A stretch of 64,000 nt of DNA, taken from NCBI GenBank assembly GCA_001507425.1, contig LMAJ01000014.1, positions 1 through 64,000 on the forward strand, in the 5' to 3' direction. This stretch comes from Flavobacteriaceae bacterium CRH. Lineage in GTDB: Bacteria > Bacteroidota > Bacteroidia > Flavobacteriales > Flavobacteriaceae. A program made the position numbers and the translations under genes. Below the pieces are notes generated by a model. That model did not search any database and was not told where the DNA came from. It was given only the letters and a program-made list of their open reading frames with translations. Below, one piece after another: positions 25,531-34,688 of this stretch; the stretch's first letter is position 1; each line of letters begins with the position of its first letter.

Positions 25531-26184
25531 ATGAATAATCTTGATCTAATAAACAAAACAATTGCCTTCGTAAAAGAAAAACTAAATGATGCCGAAGGCG
25601 GACACGATTGGTTTCATATCGAACGTGTATATAAAAATGCCCTTTTAATAGCAAAAGGAACTAATTGTAATTTAGTTGTAGTTCAATTAGGGGCATTGCT
25701 TCATGACATTGCCGATAGCAAATTTCATAATGGAGACGAAACCATCGGGCCAAAAACAGCAAGATTGTTTTTAGAGTCTGAAGAGGTTGCCGAAGATATT
25801 ATTCAGCATGTTGTAAAAATCATCGAAAACATATCTTATAAAGGCGGAAATTTCGAAAAGAAGTTTACATCTGTAGAATTAGATATTGTTCAGGATGCGG
25901 ACCGTTTAGACGCGATAGGGGCAATTGGAGTAGCAAGGGCGTTCAATTATGGTGGATTTAAAAACAGATCCTTATATAACCCTGAAATTGCTCCCATAAC
26001 CAACATGAGCAAAGAAGAGTATAAAAAGAATAATGCACCCACAATTAATCATTTCTACGAAAAGCTTTTGCTGCTAAAAGATAAAATGAATACGGAGACG
26101 GGAAAACAAATTGCTGCCGAAAGACATCATTTTATGGAAACATTCCTTGCGCAGTTTTATGCAGAGTGGGAAGGAGTGAAGTAG
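25531..26184 (+). CDS. HD-domain phosphohydrolase
   Basis: The 217-residue cytoplasmic protein has the metal-binding HD-superfamily motifs: H in GGHDWFHIERVYKNA, the HD doublet in LGALLHDIADSKFHNG, and D in IVQDADRLDAIGAIGVARAF. The arrangement and length match the YedJ/YpgQ-type predicted nucleotide phosphohydrolases. The exact substrate cannot be read from the sequence. The gene stands alone, converging with a very small membrane protein gene 22 bp away. Confidence 0.9.
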   Translation: MNNLDLINKTIAFVKEKLNDAEGGHDWFHIERVYKNALLIAKGTNCNLVVVQLGALLHDIADSKFHNGDETIGPKTARLFLESEEVAEDIIQHVVKIIENISYKGGNFEKKFTSVELDIVQDADRLDAIGAIGVARAFNYGGFKNRSLYNPEIAPITNMSKEEYKKNNAPTINHFYEKLLLLKDKMNTETGKQIAAERHHFMETFLAQFYAEWEGVK

Positions 26185-26205
26185 TATCTGTCGAACTTTA
26201 GAAAA

Positions 26206-26325
26206 TTAATGGTGCTTCAGAAAGAAATGCGATAGTACAAAAGCGCATAAAAAGCCTAATGTAAACCACAATAATCTCGCAACTCTATTATCTCTTGTAA
26301 TTTCTATTTTGTCATCTTTTGCCAT
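26206..26325 (-). CDS. 39-residue single-pass membrane protein
   Basis: The small gene starts at MAKDDKIEITRDNRVARLL, followed by one transmembrane helix (LLWFTLGFLCAFVLSHFFL) and a short KHH tail. A longer in-frame version reaching 26406 exists, but the extra 27 residues look non-coding. Charged head plus one helix is typical of conserved small membrane proteins in this group. Function is unknown. Confidence 0.55.
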   Translation of the reverse strand: MAKDDKIEITRDNRVARLLWFTLGFLCAFVLSHFFLKHH

Positions 26326-26458
26326 TTCTACTTGATTTAATGAAGCAAAAATAAATTGTAAAGAATTGACAAATAGTCCATAAAAGTTTTTTAAATAATA
26401 AGACACGACAGTATTTTATTTCGAAAGAAGGCTTTTCTTTCGAAAAGCTTCGCCAAAT

Positions 26459-26509
26459 AACACAAAGCTTCGCAAAGAATTAAATCTCTGCGAAGCTTTG
26501 TGTTTTTAC
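26459..26509. terminator. 16-bp inverted repeat between small genes
   Basis: Arms AACACAAAGCTTCGCA (26459-26474) and TGCGAAGCTTTGTGTT (26489-26504) with a 14-nt loop, followed by TTT on the plus strand and preceded by A/T-rich sequence. It lies downstream of the feo genes as read on the minus strand, so it may terminate that operon. The GCGAAGCTTTG core resembles dispersed Flavobacterium intergenic repeats. Confidence 0.5.
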
Positions 26510-26556
26510 CTTTTGTAGCTCTGTGAAATTAAACCTTGGTAACTTAGAACCTTCCT

Positions 26557-26679
26557 CTAAGAACATCCACAATTTCCATCGCCGCAATCTTTCTTCTTTT
26601 TAGATTTCCAAAAGAACTTTTTGATTAAGAATGCGACAGCAATAAGTAATATTCCAAAGGCAACAATTTCTTGTATCAT
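26557..26679 (-). CDS. FeoB-associated Cys-rich small membrane protein
   Basis: The 40-residue gene lies 6 bp downstream of feoB. One transmembrane helix (EIVAFGILLIAVAFLI) precedes a basic, cysteine-rich tail KKKKDCGDGNCGCS. This matches the FeoB-associated Cys-rich membrane proteins that commonly follow feoB in Bacteroidota and Firmicutes and may help hand over or sense ferrous iron. It is probably co-transcribed with feoA and feoB. Confidence 0.85.
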   Translation of the reverse strand: MIQEIVAFGILLIAVAFLIKKFFWKSKKKKDCGDGNCGCS

Positions 26680-26685
26680 GGCCGT

Positions 26686-28785
26686 TTATTTTAAAAATTG
26701 ATAAGCTAAAAGTGCTACGAAATAAGCCAGGCCACTCATTAAAACAAGTTGCATTGCAGGCCATTTCCATGAATTGGTTTCTTTTTTTGTAATAGCTAAT
26801 GTACTTGCGCATTGCATCGCAAAAGCATAAAAAAGAAGTAATGAAATTCCCGAAGCAAAATTAAAGATCTTCTTTCCCGTTTCAGGATTAATTTCTTCCT
26901 GCATTTTGCTTTTTATGGTTGCTTCATTGTCGCTGCTTCCCACGCTGTAAATAGTGGCAAGTGTTCCCACGAAAACCTCACGTGCGGCGAACGAACTGAT
27001 AATTGCAATCCCTATTTTCCAATCGTATCCTAATGGTGCAATTGCAGGTTCTATAGCCTTACCCATAATTCCGATATAAGAATTCTCTAATTTTTGAGAA
27101 GCCACTTCGTTTTCGAATTTTGCTTCGTCGAGGGGCATATCAATAAATCTTTCTTTTACAATACTTTCAGCTTCGTTAAAATCCTTTCCAGGTCCGTATG
27201 AAGCTAAGAACCATAAAATAACAGATATTGCTAATATAATTTTACCTGCTCCAACAACAAAAGCTTTTGTTTTTTCGACCACATTGATTCCAACGTTTTT
27301 AAAAAGAGGCATTTTATAACTTGGCATTTCAACAACAAAATAAGCCTTTGAGTTGAATTTCAGTATTTTGTTTAAAATGTAAGCAGACAGAATTGCCGTT
27401 CCAAAACCTAAAACATACAACAACATCAACGCTAATCCCTGCATATTTAAAAAACCAAATAAACGTTCGTTTGGTATAACCAGTGAAATGATAATCGTAT
27501 AAACAGGTAATCTCGCAGAACAAGTCGTAAACGGAGTTACCAGAATTGTGATCAAACGTTCTTTCCAGTTTTCGATATTTCGGGTTGCCATAATTGCCGG
27601 AATCGCACAAGCAGTTCCTGAAATTAAGGGCACAACACTTTTTCCTGAAAGGCCAAACTTGCGCATGATTTTATCCATCAAAAAAACAACACGGCTCATA
27701 TAACCGCTTTCTTCCAAAATAGAAATAAACAAAAACAAAAACGCAATTTGCGGAATAAATATAATAACGCCGCCTATTCCGGGCACAATTCCCTGCGAAA
27801 GCAAATCGGTCAGGATACCGCTTGGTAATTCCTGAGCAACCCAACTGCTTAAAGAGGCAAAAGTGCTGTCAATAAAATCCATAGGGATAGTTGACCAGCT
27901 GAAAATCGATTGGAAAATCAAAAATAATATTGCTAAGAAAATCACATAACCCCAAAATTTGTGGGTCAAAACGCGATCTAGTTTTGCTCTAAAGTCTTTT
28001 GCCATCGAGGCATCAACTTTTAAACCTCCTTTTAGAACATCATTTATAAATTGGTAACGTTTTATAGTTTCTTTTTGCTGTAAGCGTTTTAATTCTGAAT
28101 GCGATTTAGTAAAAGTGCTTCGAATTTCATTTCGATCTAAATTCGAAAAGTTCACATCCTGCGTAATTACCAACCATAATTTATACAATAGCTGATTGGG
28201 GAAAGCGTGATTTAATTTTTCAAAATATTCGGGATCAATAACTGATGAGTTTAAACAAGGTTCGTGCGGAATGGTTTTGTATGAAACAATTAATTCTTTT
28301 AATGCATCAATACCCAAACCTTTACGAGAACTTACTAAAGCAATTTTAGTTTTTAGTTTTTCTTCTAAATAAGGAATGTCCAAAGTAATTCCCTTTCTTT
28401 CCATACGATCCGACATATTGATAACCAAAATCGTCGGGATTTCAAGATCTTTTATCTGCGTGTAAATCAGTAAATTTCTTTTCAGATTTTCAACATCGGT
28501 AACAACTACTGCAACATCCGGATATAATTTGTCGTTTTTGTTTAGCAAAAGTTCAATCACCACACTTTCGTCCATCGAACTTGCATTCAAACTATAGGTT
28601 CCTGGTAAATCGAGAATGTTAGCTTTTATATTGTGCGGTAATTTACAGAACCCGATTTTTTTCTCAACCGTAATTCCGGGGTAATTTCCAACTTGTTGAT
28701 TTAAACCTGTAAGTTGATTAAAAACAGAAGTTTTTCCGGTATTCGGATTCCCGATAAGGGCAACATTGATATTTTGAATGCTCAT
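26686..28785 (-). CDS. feoB: Ferrous iron transport protein B
   Basis: The 699-residue inner-membrane Fe2+ transporter has an N-terminal G domain (G1 GNPNTGKT, G3 DLPGTYSL, G4 NMSD, then a GDI-like helical region) and a C-terminal permease with two Gate motifs (GGVIIFIPQIAFLFLFISILEESGYMSR and the CAIPAIMATR / CSARLPVYT cysteine segments). Length is typical. Its ATG overlaps the feoA stop (TAATG), indicating translational coupling in a feoA-feoB-small protein operon. Confidence 0.97.
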   Translation of the reverse strand: MSIQNINVALIGNPNTGKTSVFNQLTGLNQQVGNYPGITVEKKIGFCKLPHNIKANILDLPGTYSLNASSMDESVVIELLLNKNDKLYPDVAVVVTDVENLKRNLLIYTQIKDLEIPTILVINMSDRMERKGITLDIPYLEEKLKTKIALVSSRKGLGIDALKELIVSYKTIPHEPCLNSSVIDPEYFEKLNHAFPNQLLYKLWLVITQDVNFSNLDRNEIRSTFTKSHSELKRLQQKETIKRYQFINDVLKGGLKVDASMAKDFRAKLDRVLTHKFWGYVIFLAILFLIFQSIFSWSTIPMDFIDSTFASLSSWVAQELPSGILTDLLSQGIVPGIGGVIIFIPQIAFLFLFISILEESGYMSRVVFLMDKIMRKFGLSGKSVVPLISGTACAIPAIMATRNIENWKERLITILVTPFTTCSARLPVYTIIISLVIPNERLFGFLNMQGLALMLLYVLGFGTAILSAYILNKILKFNSKAYFVVEMPSYKMPLFKNVGINVVEKTKAFVVGAGKIILAISVILWFLASYGPGKDFNEAESIVKERFIDMPLDEAKFENEVASQKLENSYIGIMGKAIEPAIAPLGYDWKIGIAIISSFAAREVFVGTLATIYSVGSSDNEATIKSKMQEEINPETGKKIFNFASGISLLLFYAFAMQCASTLAITKKETNSWKWPAMQLVLMSGLAYFVALLAYQFLK

Positions 28786-29024
28786 TACAAGTTGGTTTTG
28801 ATAAGTTCAACTTTAATTTCGCGAGCAGTTTCAATACGAATCGCAACATGCGAGCCGTTAATGTTTAAATACAAAGGATCTCCAAAAGGAGCAATTTGAA
28901 GTAATTCGACTAAGTTGCCCGGCAAACAACCCATTTCTAATAATTTTAGAGGAATAAGATCGATATCAAAATCTTTGATAATGGCTTTCTCGCCTTTTTT
29001 CAGAGTGTGAATTGTATTTTGCAA
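28785..29024 (-). CDS. feoA: Ferrous iron transport protein A
   Basis: The 79-residue cytoplasmic protein has an SH3-like FeoA fold: GEKAIIKDFD, LLEMGCLPGNLVELLQIAPFGDPLYL, HVAIRIETAREIKV. It supports FeoB activity. It is the first gene of the feo operon and overlaps feoB by one base. A good promoter precedes it. Confidence 0.95.
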   Translation of the reverse strand: MQNTIHTLKKGEKAIIKDFDIDLIPLKLLEMGCLPGNLVELLQIAPFGDPLYLNINGSHVAIRIETAREIKVELIKTNL

Positions 29025-29049
29025 GCTTATTTAGATTGAATTTAGATTA

Positions 29050-29078
29050 CAAAAGTAGGCAATAATTCTTTATTGCAA
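29050..29078 (-). promoter_or_regulatory. Promoter of the feo operon
   Basis: On the minus strand TTG (29078-29076), an 18-bp spacer and TACTTTTG (29057-29050) fit the Bacteroidota -33/-7 consensus, 26 bp from the feoA ATG. The flanking TTGCAATAAAGAATTATTGC stretch is a partial palindrome that could be a regulator site. Confidence 0.6.
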
Positions 29079-29127
29079 GGCATTTAATGCTTTTGAATAT
29101 GCTAAATCTTTCTAAAAATAAGGGATT

Positions 29128-29793
29128 TTACTCCTGGGATAAAAAATCAATATCTTCTAAAAGACGTTTAATTTCTTCTTTATTAGTTCCGTCATAAAAA
29201 CCACGAACACGACGTTTTTGATCTACCAAAACAAAATTCTCAGTATGAACCATATCGTACAATTGATCCGGGCGGCCTTGTTTTACAGCTAAATATGATT
29301 TTCTGGCCATTTTGTAAATCTCTTTTTTATCTCCCGTAACCAAATTCCATTTACTGTCTACAACTCCATATTTTACAGCATAAGCTTTTAAAACTGAAAC
29401 ACTGTCTACTTCCGGAAATACCGTATGAGAAAGCAACATTACTTTTGGATTGTTCAAAACTGCTTTTTGAACTTCGGATAAGTTTGTTGACATTTTTGGG
29501 CAGATCGATCCGCACGTTGTAAAGAAGAAATCAGCAACATAAATCTTGCCTTCGTAATTTTTCTGGGTAATCGTATCACCATTTTGGTTTACAAATGAAA
29601 AATCAGCGATTGTATGATATTTGCTTTTGTATTGTACCGTACTGTCTACCAATTCGGGATTTACATCAGCAGGATTAAAAATTGGCAACGTTTTTTGTGG
29701 CTTCAAAGCCGAATAAAATAAAGATATAGTGACAACCGAAAACAGAATTAAAACAATAAAGAATTTTCGGTATTTGTAAAGAAACGATTTCAT
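29128..29793 (-). CDS. SCO1/SenC family protein
   Basis: The 221-residue protein is anchored by one N-terminal helix (about 10-28). The thioredoxin-like domain has the copper-binding/redox motif C94-GSI-C98 in FFFTTCGSICPKMS and the expected downstream LLSHTVFPEVDS and MVHTENFVLVDQ with a candidate His ligand. SCO proteins deliver copper to cytochrome c oxidase or act as thiol reductases in the periplasm. The ATG at 29793 was chosen over one six codons earlier because it starts MKSFLYKYRK just before the helix. Confidence 0.93.
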   Translation of the reverse strand: MKSFLYKYRKFFIVLILFSVVTISLFYSALKPQKTLPIFNPADVNPELVDSTVQYKSKYHTIADFSFVNQNGDTITQKNYEGKIYVADFFFTTCGSICPKMSTNLSEVQKAVLNNPKVMLLSHTVFPEVDSVSVLKAYAVKYGVVDSKWNLVTGDKKEIYKMARKSYLAVKQGRPDQLYDMVHTENFVLVDQKRRVRGFYDGTNKEEIKRLLEDIDFLSQE

Positions 29794-29886
29794 AAAAATA
29801 ATTTGCTGCAAAAATACAAAAAGAGCATTTTAAAAGCTGCAATTATAACGGTTTTTAACAGGCTAAATAGTTTGCCACGAATTATA

Positions 29887-29935
29887 CGAATTTTCAGGAA
29901 TTAATATTTAATGCAACTTGATTCCTGAAAATTCG
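29887..29935. repeat. Inverted repeat with GAATTTTCAGGAAT arms
   Basis: Arms CGAATTTTCAGGAAT (29887-29901) and ATTCCTGAAAATTCG (29921-29935) with a 19-nt loop lie between the EamA and SCO genes. An outer CCACGAAT/ATTCGTGG pair (from 29876 and to 29938) offers an alternative stem. It could terminate the EamA transcript, but its form fits a dispersed intergenic repeat. Confidence 0.5.
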
Positions 29936-29955
29936 TGGTAAACTTATTAGACAGC

Positions 29956-30879
29956 CTAAACTTTAGGTTTTCGAATCGATTTATTGACTAAATACAATCC
30001 TGCTAAAGTGACTAAAACCCCAATAAGAATTGCCTGAGTGAGAAACTCCCCAAAAATTAAAGAACCTAAAATCATGGCAACAATAGGATTAATGTAAACA
30101 TAAATGCTGCTAATTTCTGTTGGAAGATGTTGCAGTGAATATATAAAGGCAATGAATGTTAATACCGAACCAATAACAACTAAATAACCAATCGCAAACC
30201 AGGATTCTGACGGAATTTGGTTAAGCGGAATATTAACTCCTGCAGCTTCTGTAATTACTAAAAGTATAAAACTCGAAATCAACATTTGCAATCCTAAACT
30301 AAAATAAGGATTAAAACTTGCTGCTTTTTTCTTGGTATGTAAAATTCCGAAAGCCCAAGTAATCGTTGAAGCAATGGTCAGGATAATTCCGACTTGAAAA
30401 TCTGGTTTAAAAAAATCAGCTAAATGATCCATAAAGATGATGCAAATTCCTCCAAAACAAATTAAAATTCCGGTTATAGCCAGTTTTGCGATTCGTTCGC
30501 CATTAAAAAAGTTGATAGCTATAATCCAAATCGGAAAAATTGCACTAATAATAGCGCCCAGTCCGCTGCTAATATATTTTACGCCCCAAGTGCTTAAACC
30601 ATTGCTCAAAGCAAAATTCAAAATGGCAAGAATCAGTATGGTTCGCCATTGTTTGCCTTTTGGCCAGGGTTCTTTTTTGATCAGAAAATAAATAACATAC
30701 AAAATTCCTCCAAAAAACTGGCGAATAGTTGCCAATTGAAGGCCCGGCATATGTCTTACGCCTTCTTTTGAGGCCAGCCATGTTGTTCCCCAAAAAAAAC
30801 TAACCCAGCATACAGCCAAAATGGGTAATCCTATAGCTTCGACTTTTCCAGAAAATGCAGTTTGAATTTTTGCTCTCAT
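29956..30879 (-). CDS. EamA-family (drug/metabolite) transporter
   Basis: The 307-residue inner-membrane protein has about ten predicted helices arranged as two EamA repeats: WVSFFWGTTWLASKEGVRHMPGLQLATIRQF and ALSNGLSTWGVKYISSGLGAIISAIFPIWIIAINFF in the first, STITWAFGILHTKKKA and LPTEISSIYVYINPIVAMILGSLIFGE in the second. The family exports metabolites or drugs; the substrate is unknown. It stands alone, diverging from the M13 peptidase gene. Confidence 0.9.
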   Translation of the reverse strand: MRAKIQTAFSGKVEAIGLPILAVCWVSFFWGTTWLASKEGVRHMPGLQLATIRQFFGGILYVIYFLIKKEPWPKGKQWRTILILAILNFALSNGLSTWGVKYISSGLGAIISAIFPIWIIAINFFNGERIAKLAITGILICFGGICIIFMDHLADFFKPDFQVGIILTIASTITWAFGILHTKKKAASFNPYFSLGLQMLISSFILLVITEAAGVNIPLNQIPSESWFAIGYLVVIGSVLTFIAFIYSLQHLPTEISSIYVYINPIVAMILGSLIFGEFLTQAILIGVLVTLAGLYLVNKSIRKPKV

Positions 30880-31077
30880 TTATATTTAATCCTTTTGACA
30901 AATATTCCAAAAACTATTTCAATTAGAAGAGATTATGGATTTATTTATTCATGAAAATTTTTGTTGGTCCGTATGAAAATTTGTGATAAATTACTTGTGT
31001 TTGAATATTGATAATTTTAACATAAAATTTGAAATAATAGCAATATGTTTGTAAGTACACTCAAACTATTATTTAAA

Positions 31078-33138
31078 ATGAAAAAACAGCTTAGTAAACC
31101 TATGTTTTGTGTTTTTTCTGCATTGTTTTCATTAACGGCAGTAAACGCTCAAGATGTAGCTTCAAAAGAACCGGGAATTAATGTTTCGTACATGAACACT
31201 AAAATTAGCCCGGGCCAGGATTTTTTCCGATATGTAAACGGAACCTGGTTAGACAAAACAGAAATTCCTAGTGATCGTACAACTTGGGGAAGTTTTAATG
31301 AACTGATCAAAAAAACGGATAAAGATGCGATGGCAATTTTGAAGGAAGCTTCGAAGAACCCAAAGTATAAATCGAATACAGATCAAGGCAAAGCTGTAAA
31401 TTTGTTTAGTACTATTTTAGATACTGTTGGAAGAAATAAAAGAGGAATTGAACCTCTAAAACCTTATTTGAAAAAGATTGATGCTATAAAAAATGTGGCA
31501 GATCTTCAAAAATACCTGGTTGAAATGGAACCTTTGGGAGGAAATGATTTCTTCGGAATTTATATTGGAGCTGATGAAAAAAATAGTTCTAAAAATTCAG
31601 TAAGTCTTGGCACAAGCCGATTGGGATTGTCTGATAAAGATTATTATACTTCAGATGATAAAGATTCTAAAGAAAAACGTGCTAAATATCAATTGCACCT
31701 GGCAAGAATGATGCAATTTATTGGCGAATCTCCAGAGAAAGCAAAGCAAAGTGCATCAGAAATTCTGGCATTGGAAACTTCTTTGTCAAGCCCAAGACTG
31801 AATCGTGTAGAAAGTAGAGACAGTCGTTTACAATACAACCCAATGACAGTGGCTGATCTTCAAAAAATAACGCCGGCAATCAAATGGGATGCTTATTTTA
31901 CCGGACTTGGTTTGGCTAAATTAGATACTGTTGTTGTAGTTCAGCCTCGTTATATGAAAGCATTGCAAACGGTTTTAGCAGAAAACAAAGTTGCTCAATG
32001 GAAGGAATATTTAAAATGGACTTTGTTAAACCGTTCTACTTCAAGATTAACCACAGAAATTGAAACGGCAAATTGGGACTTTTACAGCAAAACATTAAGA
32101 GGTGCAATAAAACAATTGCCTCGTGAAGAAAATGCTTTGCAAGTAGTGAATAATACAGTTGGCGAAGCGCTTGGTAAATTGTACGTTGAGAAAGTATTTC
32201 CTGCTGAAGCAAAAACAAAAGCGTTGGATATGATTCACAATGTGATTTTAGCGTACCAAAATCGTATTAATAATTTAAGCTGGATGTCTGATGCTACAAA
32301 AGCGAAAGCAATCGAAAAATTAAATAAAATCACAATAAAAGTAGGTTACCCGGACAAGTGGAAAGATTATTCTGCTTTGGAAATTAAAAGTGTAGCCGAA
32401 GGCGGAAGTTATTTTGATAATTCACAAAATCTGGCTAAATGGAGTTTTAAAGAAGATTTAGAAAAAATAAACAAACCGGTTGATAAAACAGAATGGGGAA
32501 TGTCTCCACAAACTGTAAATGCTTATTACAATCCATCTTACAACGAGATTGTTTTCCCTGCAGCTATTTTGCAACCGCCATTTTACAATTACCAGGCTGA
32601 TGAAGCTGTGAACTATGGTGGAATTGGAGCTGTAATTGGTCACGAGATTTCTCACGGTTTTGATGATTCAGGAGCACGTTATAATGCAGACGGAAATCTT
32701 GTAGATTGGTGGACTGAAAATGATTTAAAACAATTTACAACTCTTGGAACTGCTCTTGCAGATCAATACAGTGCTTTAGAGCCTTTGCCGGGAATTCACG
32801 TTGATGGTAAATTTACTTTAGGTGAAAATATTGGAGATCTTGGCGGAATCAATGCTGCTTATGATGGTTTGCAATTGTATTTAAAGAAAAATGGAAGTCC
32901 GGGATTAATTGATGGTTTTACGCCAGAACAACGTTTCTTTATTTCATGGGCTACCGTTTGGAGAACTAAAACAAGAGACGAAGCGATTAAAAGTCAGGTA
33001 AAAACAGATCCGCATTCGCCGGGAATGTACAGAGCTTATGTTCCTATTCAAAATGTTGATGCTTTTTATCAGGCATTCGGAATCAAAAAAGGAGATCCTA
33101 TGTATGTTGAACCAGAAAAAAGAGTAAAAATCTGGTAA
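31078..33138 (+). CDS. M13 family zinc metallopeptidase (neprilysin-like)
   Basis: The 686-residue secreted or periplasmic peptidase has a signal peptide (MKKQLSKPMFCVFSALFSLTAVNAQ). The N-terminal M13 domain begins PGQDFFRYVNGTWLDKTEIP. The catalytic domain has the zinc motif HEISH in IGAVIGHEISHGFDDSGARYN, the third ligand in LGENIGDLGG, substrate-binding NAYYNPSYNEIVFPAAILQPPFY, and the conserved end HSPGMYRAYVPIQNVDAFYQAF. ATG 31078 gives the signal peptide; an in-frame ATG at 31045 adds 11 residues. It probably digests oligopeptides in the periplasm. Confidence 0.95.
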   Translation: MKKQLSKPMFCVFSALFSLTAVNAQDVASKEPGINVSYMNTKISPGQDFFRYVNGTWLDKTEIPSDRTTWGSFNELIKKTDKDAMAILKEASKNPKYKSNTDQGKAVNLFSTILDTVGRNKRGIEPLKPYLKKIDAIKNVADLQKYLVEMEPLGGNDFFGIYIGADEKNSSKNSVSLGTSRLGLSDKDYYTSDDKDSKEKRAKYQLHLARMMQFIGESPEKAKQSASEILALETSLSSPRLNRVESRDSRLQYNPMTVADLQKITPAIKWDAYFTGLGLAKLDTVVVVQPRYMKALQTVLAENKVAQWKEYLKWTLLNRSTSRLTTEIETANWDFYSKTLRGAIKQLPREENALQVVNNTVGEALGKLYVEKVFPAEAKTKALDMIHNVILAYQNRINNLSWMSDATKAKAIEKLNKITIKVGYPDKWKDYSALEIKSVAEGGSYFDNSQNLAKWSFKEDLEKINKPVDKTEWGMSPQTVNAYYNPSYNEIVFPAAILQPPFYNYQADEAVNYGGIGAVIGHEISHGFDDSGARYNADGNLVDWWTENDLKQFTTLGTALADQYSALEPLPGIHVDGKFTLGENIGDLGGINAAYDGLQLYLKKNGSPGLIDGFTPEQRFFISWATVWRTKTRDEAIKSQVKTDPHSPGMYRAYVPIQNVDAFYQAFGIKKGDPMYVEPEKRVKIW

Positions 33139-33150
33139 TTAAATCTATAA

Positions 33151-33185
33151 AAAATGGCGCTAATTTAGCGCCATTTTTATTTTTT
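33151..33185 (+). terminator. Rho-independent terminator after the M13 peptidase gene
   Basis: A perfect 12-bp stem AAAATGGCGCTA (33151-33162) / TAGCGCCATTTT (33166-33177) with a 3-nt loop and a T-rich tail. It separates this gene from the convergent haem cluster and may work both ways. Confidence 0.88.
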
Positions 33186-33216
33186 ATGTTTTTGATTTAT
33201 TGTAAGTTAAATAGAA

Positions 33217-33612
33217 TTACTTCAAGTTACTGTAAATGTAACTTTCAAGGCCTTTTAACTCTTCATCAGACATTGCCTGCGTTATAGGAATGTTTGTTTT
33301 CATAACCGGAAACTGACTTGGATCTACAATTGGTTCTGCATTTCCTTTTAAGAAAGTAACAATATTTCCTTTTTTGTCTTTATACGTTTTGGCTATTTCC
33401 TGAATACTTGGTCCAATTACCTTTTGGTCAACCTGATGACAGGAAATACAATTGCCTTTTCCTTCAAAAATATCTTTTCCTAGAGCTTCGGGTGTTTTGG
33501 CTTCCGCCGATTCTCCTTCTGAATAGGTTTCTGTAGGCTGAACATTCTCTGTTGCTTCTTTTTTACAAGACATAAAAGCTAAAACGCCAAATAAGAATAA
33601 TACTTTTTTCAT
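33217..33612 (-). CDS. Class I c-type cytochrome lipoprotein
   Basis: The 131-residue protein has a lipobox (FMSC) and an acidic linker (TETYSEGESAEAKTPEA). The single cytochrome c domain has the haem-binding CISCH motif (GKGNCISCHQVDQKVIGPS) and a likely Met axial ligand in FPVMKTNIPI. It is a membrane-attached periplasmic electron carrier. It is the last gene of the long minus-strand haem run, 1 bp after hemB, so the haem protein is made with the haem enzymes. Confidence 0.93.
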   Translation of the reverse strand: MKKVLFLFGVLAFMSCKKEATENVQPTETYSEGESAEAKTPEALGKDIFEGKGNCISCHQVDQKVIGPSIQEIAKTYKDKKGNIVTFLKGNAEPIVDPSQFPVMKTNIPITQAMSDEELKGLESYIYSNLK

Positions 33613-33613
33613 C

Positions 33614-34606
33614 TTATCGGTTTAAAATTACAGCCGCCTCTTTTGCAAAGTAAGTCGAGATAATACTGGCACCCGCACGCTTAATGCAATAAAGTTGCTC
33701 TATCATAATTTTGTCGTGATCCAGCCATCCTCTTTCTGCTGCGGCCTTTACCATAGCGTACTCACCAGATACCTGATAAACTGCAACCGGCACATGAACG
33801 GCATTTTTTACTTCACGAACAATATCCAAATAAGCAATTCCTGGTTTTACCATTACAATATCAGCACCTTCTTCAACATCCAGTAATGCTTCACGAATTC
33901 CTTCAATTCGGTTGGCATAATCCATTTGATACGTCTTTTTATCTTTTGGAATATTTTGAGAATCTACAGGAGCAGAATCTAAAGCATCACGAAATGGTCC
34001 GTAAAAAGCAGATGCATATTTGGCACTGTAACTCATGATGCCAACATTGTGATGTCCGTTTTCTTCTAATGCTTTTCTAATCGCTAAAACGCGTCCATCC
34101 ATCATATCACTTGGAGCCACAAAATCAGCTCCGGCTTCCGCATGACTTAAACTCATTCGGGTTAAAGCGTCGACAGTTGCATCATTAATTAACTGGCCAT
34201 TTTCTATAATTCCGTCATGACCATAAATAGAATACGGATCTAAAGCCACATCCGGCATCACAATCATTTCCGGAACCGCGTCTTTTATCGCGCGAATGGT
34301 TTGTTGCATCAATCCATCTTTATTCCAGGCTTCTACACCTTTATTGTCTTTGAGCTTGTCGCTAACTTTTACATAAATATTTACCGCTTTGATTCCTAAA
34401 TCCCAAGCTTCTTTTACTTCTTTAATAGTGTTATCCAACGAATGACGATAAATTCCTGGCATCGACGGAATAGCAACTTTTACGTCTTTTCCTTCAGCCA
34501 CAAACATAGGAAGCATAAAATCTTGTGGACTTAAACTTGTTTCACGAACTAAAGAACGAATAGATTCATTGGTTCTTAAACGGCGGTTTCTTTGTAATGG
34601 GAACAT
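33614..34606 (-). CDS. hemB: Delta-aminolevulinic acid dehydratase (porphobilinogen synthase)
   Basis: The 330-residue enzyme condenses two 5-aminolevulinates to porphobilinogen. Active-site lysines are in YSAKYAS and DIVMVKPG; other family features are QRNRRLR, SLSPQDFMLPMFV and APSDMMDGRV. The zinc Cys triad of the E. coli-type enzyme is absent: the loop reads MPDVALDPYSIYGHDG, as in magnesium-type enzymes such as that of Pseudomonas. The start MFPLQRNRRLR is at 34606; a 10-residue longer ATG form overlaps the hairpin upstream. The cytochrome gene follows at once. Confidence 0.97.
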   Translation of the reverse strand: MFPLQRNRRLRTNESIRSLVRETSLSPQDFMLPMFVAEGKDVKVAIPSMPGIYRHSLDNTIKEVKEAWDLGIKAVNIYVKVSDKLKDNKGVEAWNKDGLMQQTIRAIKDAVPEMIVMPDVALDPYSIYGHDGIIENGQLINDATVDALTRMSLSHAEAGADFVAPSDMMDGRVLAIRKALEENGHHNVGIMSYSAKYASAFYGPFRDALDSAPVDSQNIPKDKKTYQMDYANRIEGIREALLDVEEGADIVMVKPGIAYLDIVREVKNAVHVPVAVYQVSGEYAMVKAAAERGWLDHDKIMIEQLYCIKRAGASIISTYFAKEAAVILNR

Positions 34607-34624
34607 TGTATTTTTGTTTAAAGT

Positions 34625-34652
34625 TTCAAGTTTCAACGATTTGAAACTTGAA
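34625..34652. repeat. GTTTCAA period-7 inverted repeat between fda and hemB
   Basis: A 12-bp perfect stem TTCAAGTTTCAA / TTGAAACTTGAA with a CGAT loop is built of 7-nt GTTTCAA units. It lies 19-46 bp upstream of the hemB ATG. It may attenuate or process the fda-hemB transcript. The same unit recurs at 47830-47893. Confidence 0.6.
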
Positions 34653-34688
34653 TATTGTTATTTTTATTTTTGATTTATTTTGAAGTTT

